The notes under the pieces: model-generated
The model's database searches: none
Told to the model about the DNA's origin: nothing
What the model saw: only the letters and a program-made list of their open reading frames with translations
Shown here: positions 43,226 through 53,374 of the stretch, piece after piece
Position numbering within the stretch: position 1 is the stretch's first letter
Layout of the letters: each line of letters starts with the position of its first letter
Program-made: the position numbers and the translations under genes
Assembly (NCBI GenBank): GCA_030247885.1
Contig: JAPDRO010000013.1
Span: forward strand, 186,001 to 250,000
Origin: Taxawa tesnikishii (nom. ined.)
Taxonomy: Eukaryota; Ascomycota; Dothideomycetes; Dothideales
Reading direction: 5' to 3'
DNA length: 64,000 nucleotides

Positions 43226-44037
43226 ATGGGTGCTGTGACTTACGGCGCCTATGGCGCAACTACTGCTCTGACAGTCATCGGACTGTGTACGTGTCTCGCA
43301 ACGGTATGGAGGCGCGAATGCTAATCAGGCTGCAGATATGCTTTTTAATGGCGAAGGAGAGGCATTCAATGTACGGTCACCGGGCATTTTCATACTGTAA
43401 CAACCTTTGTCTTACGTTGGAAACAGGTCGGCGACTTCCTGACAAGCGTGTCACCCTACGCATGGGCGGATACGGGGATTGGCCTCTGCATGGGTCTGTC
43501 GGCTATAGGAGCAGCATGGTCCGTACAAAAACTTCAAGAGGGACAGAACATGGGCTGAACTGGTATATTATAGGGGAATCTTCATTACCGGATCCTCGAT
43601 TCTCGGCGGTGGTGTCAAAGCACCCAGGATACGGACCAAGAACTTGATCTCCATCATCTTCTGTGAGGTTGTGGCCATCTACGGAGTCATTATCTCCATT
43701 ATCCTCTCGTCTAAGGTTACTTCGGTTTCTGGAGATGCGTTGTACTCTGCCGGCAATTACTTTACCGGGTATGCGCTGTTCTGGTCCGGACTGCTTGTGG
43801 GAATGTGCAATCTGATCTGCGGTATCTCTGTTGGCATCAACGGTAGCAGTGCCGCATTAGCAGATGCTGCCGACCCAAGCCTGTGAGTGTCTCGTCGTGT
43901 GAGGTTGTTTGCAAGTGCTGACCATCCATTCAAGGTTCGTCAAGATTCTGGTCATCGAGATCTTCAGTTCCGTCTTGGGTCTCTTCGGTCTGATCATTGG
44001 TCTGTTGCTCTCTTCGAATGCCAACGATTTCGAGTGA
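43226..44037 (+). CDS. VMA16: V-type ATPase proteolipid subunit c''
   Basis: Five exons (43226-43286, 43336-43370, 43427-43518, 43574-43882, 43935-44037), 199 residues. The c'' proteolipid is part of the membrane rotor that moves protons into vacuole and Golgi. Family text: [57 protein letters not shown] and [20 protein letters not shown], with the proton-carrying Glu at about residue 94 in FCEVVAIYG, then [20 protein letters not shown] and [20 protein letters not shown], ending [20 protein letters not shown]. At least four membrane helices are visible. The small exons and introns of 49-56 bases make the gene unreadable without splicing; all phases fit. It shares a short divergent promoter with TFIIA gamma. 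Confidence 0.95.
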
Positions 44038-44640
44038 GGATATTTAAGGCGGCGATTCAGCAATTCGGTGCCGAGTGAAGAGAGCTGGTTACGAAGAGGG
44101 TTGAAGAGTGTTGGAATCATACCCGAGTTGAAGCATTAGCAGGCGTCTATGGAGCGTTCAGTTGGCCGGGTGCACTCGTCGCTTCCGATAATGGCTAGAG
44201 ATCAATTGTATAAATGTATACTGACTCACTTCTTGAAGAAATTCGTGATGCAATGAGCTGGCTACCGTCCCCTCTTCCATCTTGCACTCCGGTACATGTG
44301 GCAGGTTCACAGAAACAAGAATCTGAGGGGAGAGTACAATGATTGCTGGAACGGTCTTGAGTGCATCAGATCAAGACTATGCCATGCCAATCGTGAATTC
44401 ATGCTTGGATTGCACATATTCATGGTCGAATTCTCTTTCACAACACACGTGGCATGCATGTAGCCATTGGCCCAGTTTCTTCGTAGTTATGCTTCTCGAA
44501 ATTAAAACTAAGCAGATATGCCTCCATGTCGTCCAAAGGTGGGTGTTGGCGTGATTCGATGATCCATCACCCTGTTATCACAACTTCCGAAAACTGCCGG
44601 GCGATACTTTCGAAGTATCTTCTCCACCACTAACGCAACA
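44038..44640. other. Intergenic
   Basis: About 600 bases between two plus-strand genes: the 3' flank of the V-ATPase gene and the promoter of the gephyrin-like gene. No further feature seen. Confidence 0.5.
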
Positions 44641-46969
44641 ATGTCGAGTACCGGCAAACTGCAAGCGGCTATACTGATTGTCTCGGAGACAGCGAGCAAG
44701 AATCCTTCCACTGACAGGTGTGAGCCCGCACTCCGCGAAGTCTTTGATAAATCCGAGAAGGCCCAGTTCCAGGTCGCTCAAGTGCGCATTGTCCCGGACG
44801 ATGTGCTGCAGATACAACGGGCTATAACCCAGTGGGCCGATGGCGAGGTTCCTGTCAACTTGATCGTGACCAGTGGAGGTACTGGGTTTGCCGTCAAGGA
44901 TGTTACGCCAGAGGTAAGTTCGTTATCTCGCCAGTTCCAACACATGCCTTTATTATCGTACGCTATGAGTTGGCGATTTGTCTAAGACTCTGTCTGGAAG
45001 AACACACAATACATTTCGGTTGCACATTTGCGGATCCAAAGGACTAATGATGTATAGGCTGTTACTCCTCTTCTACACAAGCAAGCCCCAGGTCTAGTGT
45101 AGGTATCACGTTGGAACTCTTCTACGTGCTGTTCTAATTCACCAATCCAGCCATGGCATGCTCTCAGCATCTCTCGAAGTAACTAAATGTGAGTCCAGGA
45201 GCCACTTGGGTAGCCTTCAGCAGAAAACTCACCCTCAGAAGTTGCCGTAATGGCCAGGCCTGTCGCTGGAGTACGAAATCGGTCACTAATCCTAACGCTT
45301 CCCGGATCTCCCAAGGCCGCGAAAGAGAACCTTGAGGCTCTTATCGCGATGCTGCCGCATGCCTGTCAACAGATCGCCGGCGCCGACTCCCGCACTCTAC
45401 ATGCTGGAGGTGTCAAGAAGCTTGAGAAGGAGGCAGGTATAGACGTCGGAGCTTCCCATCAGCATCACCACCACGGCCATGGCCACGGACATGGGCACCA
45501 TCACGGTCACGGTCACGGCCACGCCGGCCCCAAAGCTCACACCGCTTTCGAAGACCGTCCTCGATCCAACGATCCCGCCTCCGGACCCAGCCGCCGCCAC
45601 CGCACTTCGCCCTATCCTATGCTGGCCGTCTCCGAGGCTCTCGAACTGGTTGCCGAACACACGCCGGAACCGAAAACTATCACTTTGCCCGTCAACTCCG
45701 ACCTCGTGGGCCATGTCCTCGCCGAGGATGTCCGTGCCGCCGAGTCCGTGCCCGCCTTCCGCGCCAGCATCGTCGACGGGTACGCCGTGATCGCCGGGCC
45801 CGACGCGCCAAGCACCAAAGGCGTGTTCCCCGTGGCCCTGATTTCGCACGCACAGGCCGGCGACGTGGCCACTCTCCAGCCCGGGCAAGTCGCACGCATC
45901 ACGACGGGCGCGCCGCTCCCACCGGGGCGACCTCGGTCGTCATGGTCGAGGACACGGTCCTGCGTAGCAAGACGGACGATGGGGAGGAAGAAAAGGAAGT
46001 CGAGATTCTGACAGATGCGATTGCGGCGGGCGAGAACGTGCGCGAGGTAGGAAGTGATGTACGGGCGGGCGAGGTCGTGATGCGTAAGGGTGAGGGCATC
46101 TCCGCCGTTGGGGGTGAATTTGGGTTGCTGGCGAGTGTGGGAGTGAGGGAGGTCAAGGTGTACGCGAAGCCAGTGGTGGGTGTGCTGAGTACGGGCGACG
46201 AAATCGTGCAGCATGATCGGCCCGGCGAGCTCAGGTTGGGCGAGGTCAGGGATACCAATCGGCCAACGTTGTTGACTGCGGCCAGGGGAGCCGGGTTTGA
46301 GGCCGTGGATTTGGGGATCGCGTCGGATAAGTAAGTCGTTTTCCGCCGTCTACGACCCTCTTCTTTGTCCAAGAACGAGAGCATGAGGACGGCTCTAGCT
46401 AACACTAATCTTATAGACCTGGCGCTCTCGAGCAAACCCTCCGGGACGCCCTTCGTCGCGTCGACGTCCTGATAACCTCGGGCGGCGTCTCAATGGGCGA
46501 GCTGGACCTGCTCAAGCCCACCATCGAGCGTTCGCTCGGCGGCACTATCCACTTCGGCCGCGTCTCAATGAAGCCCGGAAAACCAAGCACCTTCGCCTCG
46601 GTCCCCTCCAAAGACAATTCCGGCTCCCGTATCACCAAGTCCATCTTCTCCCTCCCCGGAAACCCCGCCAGCGCAGTCGTCACGTTCCACCTCTTTGTGC
46701 TGCCGGCCTTGCACCAGGCTGCTGGGATCGCGCCGCCGGGATTGGTGAGGGTCAAGGTCAGGTTGGAGGAGAGTGTGAGGTGTGACAAGCAGAGGGATGA
46801 GTATGTTAGGGTCAGTGTCAGGTGCGGAGAGGATGGAGTGTTAGTTGCGAATAGCACAGGTGGTCAGAGGAGTTCGAGGATTGGGAGTTTTAAGGGGGCG
46901 AATGCGTTGTTGGCGCTTCCGGCGAAAGAAGGAGAGGTCAAGAAGGGGAGTTGTGTGAGGCGTTGTTGA
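44641..46969 (+). CDS. cnxE: Molybdopterin molybdotransferase, gephyrin/CnxE-like MogA-MoeA fusion
   Basis: Five exons (44641-44913, 45058-45098, 45151-45188, 45242-46330, 46417-46969), about 664 residues. It should adenylylate molybdopterin (MogA-like half) and insert molybdate (MoeA-like half), completing the cofactor of nitrate reductase and other molybdoenzymes. MogA half: AAILIVSETASKNPSTD, NLIVTSGGTGFAVKDVTPEA, HGMLSASLEVTKFAVMARPV and LILTLPGSPKAAKENLEAL. A His/Gly-rich linker follows, about 25 residues with 13 His (45458-45536). MoeA half: LPVNSDLVGHVLAEDVRA, FRASIVDGYAVIAGPDAPST, ARITTGAPLPPGA, GVLSTGDEI, DTNRPTLLTAARGAG, VLITSGGVSMGELD and SLPGNPASAVVTFHLFVLPA. Frame is lost once: the run of four G at 45924-45927 needs five to pass from LPPG to ATSVVMVEDTVL. 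That is most simply an assembly deletion. Confidence 0.92.
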
Positions 46970-48423
46970 TGGGTAAGGTGGGATGGTAGGGAGACCCTTT
47001 CGAAGACCAGTGGTGTACTGATAAAGTCTGATGGGACCTCGGTCGATTTGCTCCAGCACCACACTGTGCTTTCCTTCTGTAGACACAAGGAGAAGATGGA
47101 GGGGTATGTACATCCAGCGAGATCACGCCAATGTGGGTGGTAGGCGGTAAAGCTAGCGTGCTGTCAAACCATATGCTATTCCCATTTGACACGCACAAGA
47201 ACCTGTCAACCCTCCCATAACTGAGGAAGTCGCGTCAGATCTGCAAATTGTTCTTCTGCGTGGCTCCAGTCCTGGTAGGGACGACTGGGCACGCTACCAC
47301 TCACGGCCCAGATTCAAGCTTGGAAGGAATTATTTGTGTTCATGTCTTGCTTACTTCTTCATCTTCCTTGTCAGCCCTGCCTTCACCGATAGTGCTCTAT
47401 GACCATCGAAGGTCATTTTCGATGGTGTCTCATCGGATGAATCAGCACCAAGCGCTGGTGTCGGAGAGGGATCTTCCACCTCATGTGCTTACGTGTGGCT
47501 GTCTTTGCCGGTAAGGAGGAATGCATCAAAGGAACAAATTCCTCTACAGCAACACTGCCAAGCACTCCCTGCCCAATCACAGTCCATCCCCACCAAGTTG
47601 AAGTGTACCTCTCTTACTCTCACTTTTTTTCCAGAAGCACACAAAGTTCATTGCTCTAGGTGGGTGAAGGGGAACCCTCGGGGAATCGCGTAATCGGAGA
47701 GGAAGACTCGAAATTCTTGCCTGCTAACAGAAACGGCGCAACAGAAGGTGATCCTTCGGCCTTGCGAGTAGCTTAGAGGCTAGACCATGATCGAATAGCC
47801 CCTTCGATGACTAATCGAATGCTGATGTGCTCAACGGGACCTATCTCACCCCATCTTTATCCTGTATTGGTCTGCACACAAAACGCGACCATTCCGGTCG
47901 TGGAACCTTTGGCCGCTCTTCCTGGCTGCCTTATGTGCCGCTCAGGCCGGCGTTGACATAATCACACCAACGAGGCTAGTGAAGGCGGTGAAATGGTGGC
48001 ATCACTGGCGCAACTGTGATTACACGAGTAAGGCTTCTGCGATACCAGGACCTTCTAGAGGACGATCAAGAAACATGAGACCCTGCATAGTCACCTTCTC
48101 TGCAGAGGGTTTGTACTACATATAAATAATCCGCGGGTTCTGCGGTTCCTTGCCGAAACAAGTGGTTCGGCCTTGAAAATAGCCTTTATAAGTGGCTGGT
48201 GTTATAGTTTATCCGTGAGAAATGTGACCTTGAAATAGTCACCATGGAGGTAGAGTTAGAGTATGAAGTAGGGGCGAAGCGACGCCGTAATCGCCCCTTT
48301 TCTCTCGTCGCCCGGAGCAGGTTCGGTGACAAGGACCTCAACGCCATGCATGCAGCAGATGAGCTTTCAGATACGGCGAGACAGTTTGTAACGATATATA
48401 CAAGATAACCGGAAATTTTGTCA
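46970..48423. other. Intergenic
   Basis: About 1.45 kb between the gephyrin-like gene and tRNA-Ile. A small hairpin (CATCGAAGGTCATTTTCGATG) lies near 47404-47424. Open frames of up to about 88 codons match nothing known. No transposon is seen. Confidence 0.5.
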
Positions 48424-48497
48424 GGTCGCTTAGCTCAGTCGGTTAGAGCGTGGTGCTAATAACGCCAAGGTCGCGAGTTCGACCCTCGTAGGGACCA
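48424..48497 (+). tRNA. tRNA-Ile(AAU)
   Basis: Acceptor stem GGTCGCT against AGGGACC has six of seven pairs (a G-G mismatch at position 5). The D arm is GCTCAGTCGGTTAGAGC, the anticodon arm TGGTG-CTAATAA-CGCCA with anticodon AAT, and the T arm GCGAG-TTCGACC-CTCGT. Discriminator A is at 48497 and a TTTTTT terminator follows. No intron. The acceptor mismatch is unusual but the rest is standard. Confidence 0.9.
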
Positions 48498-48599
48498 GTT
48501 TTTTGCTCTATGTGAGGCCAACGCAAGTCACATGCAATGCTAAGGCATGCATTCTTGAATCTTTCTATAATGAGGGCGGCTCGCTTCCACCTTTTGCGT

Positions 48600-48775
48600 T
48601 GCTATGTGCATTTTTTAAAAACTTAGAGTTAAAAGTTTTCTCTAATTTATATAATGATAGCGTAAGATTTTATTGATTTTATAAAACTACTATATGCTCT
48701 GAATAATTCTCTGTTACGCAACAGATATTTATAAATCATTTGTAATTCGTAAGATTATTATCTCAAAAATCCGTA
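48600..48775. other. AT-rich patch
   Basis: From about 48600 to 48775 the sequence is about three-quarters A+T, against roughly half elsewhere, with runs such as TTTTTTAAAAACTTAGAG and TTTATATAATGATAG. No frame or repeat unit is visible. Position just after a tRNA gene would fit a decayed insertion, but nothing in it identifies one. The rest of 48498-49271 is ordinary sequence and should hold the histidine-kinase promoter and leader. Confidence 0.6.
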
Positions 48776-49271
48776 CCGGCAAAAAGAGGCCTATAGGGTC
48801 TGATTCATGAGATAAGCTTCCCTGGAGCCGCTGCATCCGCATACGTCAAGATTAGATGGACCCTGGCGCGGTCGATTCTCTGGAGCGCTCGAGGGCAAAT
48901 GAGAACTGGCATCCCTGCAGCCATCTAGACTTCCTTAGCTGCCATCTAGGCACGTGAAGTCGCCCTGCGGGCCTGTCGAAGACTGCTCCGTCGATCCTCA
49001 ACTTGGATCTGTGTCCCTTCTCGACCCACTGTTCGATCATCTAGTTCGCCTTGCTATGCTGCATACTGCCTAGTTGAGTGTTCAGGCGTCTGATCGGATT
49101 TGAGTGCCTTGCCTACTCGCTACTATCATGATACCCAAGTCTACCAACCTTGGCCGTCTTTCCTCTTCCTCTGACTCCTTCATGATTGTCAACGACCATC
49201 CACATCGTTCAGTCTAGTCACCTGTTCACTCGCCCGTTTTTGCGAGGTCGGGTCAGCACTGCGCGACCGTC

Positions 49272-52200
49272 ATGTCTCAGTCTCAGTTCAAATTCTTGAA
49301 GCACACGGCAAAGGACGATGCTGCGCGAGAGTGGGAGGCATATAGGTCTGCTCAATCCGCATTCTTTCCTTGATAGCTCAAAACCAACCGCTCTGCTCCA
49401 GATACTACCGGCCGCTCCAAGATATTCACAACGCGAACGCCTCTGCAAAACCCGGAAGCATTTCCTCTCATGACAACGCACTCGCCGCCTTTGCTCAACT
49501 GGGCGCTCTCCGGCTCAATGCCCGTCGAGCATTGATATCTCTCTTTGACCGCCGTTCACAACACGTCCTCGCCGAAGCCACTAGAACGATATCCCTCAAG
49601 GACAACTCGGTGTACCAGCAAGGAGATGAGCTTTGGCTGGGTGCCTTTTCCGCTCCACGGAGCAAAGCACCGTGCGAGTATGCGTGTGGCCTTATCATAC
49701 CACCGGCCATTGAAGAGATGGATGACGGAGACGGTGATGTAGTCGTATTCCCCGACATCAAGAACCACCCACTTTGGTGCCAGAAGACATTTGTGCTTAA
49801 CAAACCCTATGGAAGGTTCTACGCTGGCGTTCCAATCATCTCACCCGCCGGATACAACATTGGCGTATACTGTGTGTTGGACGACATGCCGCGGGACGGC
49901 CTTGCACGCCCGGACATTGACTTCATGAAAGATATGGCAGCTACCGTCATGTCGCATCTGGTCATGGTGCGGGCGAAAGACGAGCTTTGGCGCAGTCAGA
50001 GAATGGTTCAAGGGCTGGGTGATTTTATCGAGGGCAAGCCGAGACTCAGCAAGCGCCGGCGCTTGACGCCTGAGGTGCTCAAGCCTGGTGTTACGAGTGC
50101 CCATGACCGTAAGGCGTTAGAAACTCGGTACGAGCATGGAATGCTGCCATCGCCTCCACTTTCCCACGAAGAGACATCAAGTTCGTCGGGACCCCTCGAT
50201 ATGAGACCTGCGCCACTCACGCATTCCATCACGCCTCCAGATGACGTGTCGGTAGATGGGACATTCGGACACGAGCCGGTGCGCGTGGGTAGTCAGCATT
50301 CCTCCAGGGCGAAAGAAAGCGGTCTTGGAGATGACTTGCCTTCTGCGGTCAGCTGTGTATTCCAACGGGCCGCCAACATCGTTCTTGAAGCCGCCAACTT
50401 CGATGGTGCTCTTTTTCTGGACGCCTCGGTTGGAAGTTTTGGGGGACTTGTTGAGACTACAGAAGACACCGGCCCACAGTCCGTACCAGATGCAGCAGAC
50501 GATCGACCAGCCGCTGTTCTTGGCAGTTCTCTGTTTAAGAGAGCCGGGCCCTCTGCGCTTCCAGACCCGTCTCCTCCTCTTCCAATGAGCGAAAAATTCC
50601 TGGCATACCTTTTGAAAAAGTATCCCAAGGGAAGAATTTGGAGCTTTGATAAAGACGAGGAAGGAGCGTTCATGAGTACCACTCAGGATGACCATCCCAT
50701 GTTGGATTCCCTCTCGCGCGAGCTGTCCAACGAAGAGAAAGCAGACCAAATAGAGCGTAGCATCATTCAGAGGCTTTTCCCTGGCTTTCAATGTCTTGCG
50801 CTAGTCGGGACGTGGGATAGCCGGAGAGACAGGTGGTTTGCTGGCTCGATAGTTTGGACCTGCAGTCCTACTCGGATTTTCTCTCCAGACGAAGAGCTCG
50901 CCTACCTTGTCGCTTTCGGCCAGAACATCATCGCAGAGGTGGCGGCATTGGATATCAAAAGGGCAGACCAGGCGAAAGCAACCTTCATCTCTTCCATTTC
51001 GCACGAGCTTCGGACACCGCTGCATGGCATCATAGGTAATTCTTTCCGTTCCTGATGATACGAGTTTACAGTACTGACCGTGACCGCAGGAAGCCTGGAT
51101 GTTCTCCAGAACACAGAGCTCGATTCGGCTCAGCATGCTTTACTCAACACTATGGAGACATGTAGCAAGACTTTGCTTGATACGTTCGACAACCTGCTGA
51201 ATTACGCCAAAATTAACAATCTTACAAAGGCTTCCAGATCTGGGCATCCGCCGCCTTTGTCCTCATCCAAGCCGGAACCTGCAGAGTCCAACGTGTCGAT
51301 GGTCAAACTCGATCTCAGCGTGCTGGTTGAAGAAGTCGTGGATGCTGCTCTTGCCGGCCATGGATTTTCGAACATGGGCGTCGACCGTTCTGATTTCCTT
51401 ACCTCCGGTGCCACATCCAATAGACGCAGCTCTTGTCGCAGCTCAGGTCTTAACAAACTTGACGTTACTCTTGAATTTGATGACTTTACCGAATCCAACT
51501 GGATATTCCAGGCTCAGCCTGGTGCATGGAGACGCATTCTCCTTAACCTTGTCGGCAACAGCCTGAAATATACAGAAAAGGGATTTGTTGCCATCAAAAT
51601 GTCTTCGAAGCAACTGCACGGTACTGGTGCGGAAGACAAGTCGCAAGTCACACTATCTGTAACCGACACTGGAAAAGGGATGTCGGAGGACTTCATGAAA
51701 TCGCATCTGTTTTCTCCCTTCATGCAGGAAGACCCACTCGTACCGGGAACTGGATTGGGCCTCAGCTTCGTCAAGCAGATAGTGACGAGCATGGGTGGCA
51801 CCGTTTCTGTCAAGAGCAAGCAAGGCGAAGGCACTGAGGTCCGATTGTCGCTGCCGATGACACACGCTTCTCCGGGTTCGGGGAGGGAAAGTTCTGTGCC
51901 GGAATCCGCCATTGCTCTCCTCGACAAGATCCAAAGCGTTCGCTTAAACTTCCAAGCGATAGATTCCATCACTTCAACCCAGTCTAGGGCCACTGACCCT
52001 AACAGCTTGGAGTCATCATTCGTGAAACTTTGTGGAACCTGGTTCAAAACGGACGCAAGCTATTGTGCGAAGCCGACAGATTCAAGCATCTATACCACGA
52101 CAGACGCTGAGTTCCAAGAAGTGACGAGGGCGGCGCAAACCTTTACTCAATCGAACTTACCCACGAAACGGCCATGCGTTGTCCTGTGCAAAGACACTTC

Positions 52201-53019
52201 GGTTCATGCATCAAAAATCCTTGGTTGCTCGTTTGTGTGCCACATCGAGTTCGTCACACAACCGTGGGGGCCGAATAAGCTAGCGAGAGCCTTGTCGAAC
52301 TGCATCGATTGTCTTCATACACCATGCAGCAAACTGAGCCAATCAGCCCATTCAGCCATGACTACTCCTGCTTCGCTCCAACCTTTGGCTTTCCGAAAAT
52401 CATCCGAGAATCTACCTATGACTGTCGACGCCAGATCGGGCCCACAACAGGAGATCGAGGAGCCGTCACCCTCCGTCCTTCACCCAAACGCAGCACCACA
52501 GATGTCGATGTGACGCTGTCCAAGCTGGAAGTCGCGTCTCCTCCTATTGCTCCCGCAACTCTTCCGGGACTGCAACAAGCCCAATCCGACACTTCGGTCC
52601 TCTTGGTTGACGATAACCGCATCAACATGCAGCTCCTTACCACTTTCATGAAAAAGCGTGGCCATGCCTACGACACAGCCAAGAACGGGCTTGAGGCTTT
52701 ACAGCTGTATGAAATGGCCCTATCTCCTTCTTGTTCTTTAGAACCCTCGACAGAAGGATTGAGACCAACGACGCACCGCCCATATGACTTCATTCTCATG
52801 GATATCAACATGCCAGTCATGGACGGGTTGGAGAGCACGCGGCGCATCCGTGCGGTTGAGCGCAGCAAAGGCACGAAGCCGGCGACTATAATGGCGCTAA
52901 CTGGCGTTGCCAGTGCGGACATGCAGATGGAGGCGAGGGCTTCTGGGGTTGACCTGTATTGGACCAAGCCCGTCAGATTGCGGGAACTGGGGAGTGCAAT
53001 TGACGAGAGGATGAGGTAA
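49272..53019 (+). CDS. GAF-domain hybrid histidine kinase
   Basis: Three exons (49272-49345, 49402-51035, 51090-53019), about 1212 residues. A cytosolic hybrid sensor kinase: it autophosphorylates on His and passes phosphate to its own receiver and then to a phosphotransfer protein. Order: N-terminal GAF-like domain (RRALISLFDRRSQHVLAEAT, then FPDIKNHPLWCQKTFVLNKP and YGRFYAGVPIISPAGYNIGV), a long Ser/Pro linker, HisKA with ISHELRTPLHGIIGSLDVLQ, ATPase with N-box RRILLNLVGNSLKYTEKGFV, G1 SVTDTGKGMSEDF and G2 PGTGLGLSFVKQIV, and a receiver with LLVDDNRINMQLL, the phospho-Asp in FILMDINMPVMDGLESTRR, ALTGVAS and the Lys in YWTKPVRL. No membrane segment is seen. The receiver is one base out of frame with the kinase; adding a C near 52471-52475 gives SPSRPSPKRS and restores it. 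The first donor (GTCTGC) is weak. Confidence 0.9.
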
Positions 53020-53374
53020 ACTGACTGCTTTCAGTGGGTTGGGCACAGATCGTTATGACCCTTGAAAGAATGAATGACGAAAGGAAAATTCACTGTCGTT
53101 ATTTAGCGTGGCGTTAGCGAAAGGAATGGAATTGGCAATATGTAATTCAATCACGATACGACAGGTATTCTTCTACTATACCGACTTTGGAATCATGTTC
53201 GCTTCCGTGTTCTAGCCGAGTCATTAGAGCATACGGTGAGAGCCTCGAGTTGGTTCTGTGTCTTGTTCGCTCTGGTGTGGACTTATCATGTATCGAGGAC
53301 AACTCGTGCGGCACGTGGCAGCACCACGCAACCGATACCAGCCCATCCTAGACTCTATCCAAGCGTTTGTGCCT
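53020..53374. other. Convergent 3' flank
   Basis: 355 bases between the stop of the histidine kinase and the stop of the carboxylesterase. Both terminators must lie here; no specific signal can be named. Confidence 0.45.

Noticed and set aside
45942-46334. A separate small MoeA gene
   Set aside because: The two frames together are one MoeA-like domain split at a G run; there is no start region between them.
48852-49040. A 62-codon minus-strand frame upstream of the histidine kinase
   Set aside because: It lies in the probable leader of the kinase, has no recognisable family and no splice context.
52309-53019. A separate response-regulator gene after the histidine kinase
   Set aside because: The receiver follows the kinase with no gap, the kinase frame lacks any ending typical of a kinase without receiver, and one added base joins them. 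A hybrid kinase is the simpler reading.
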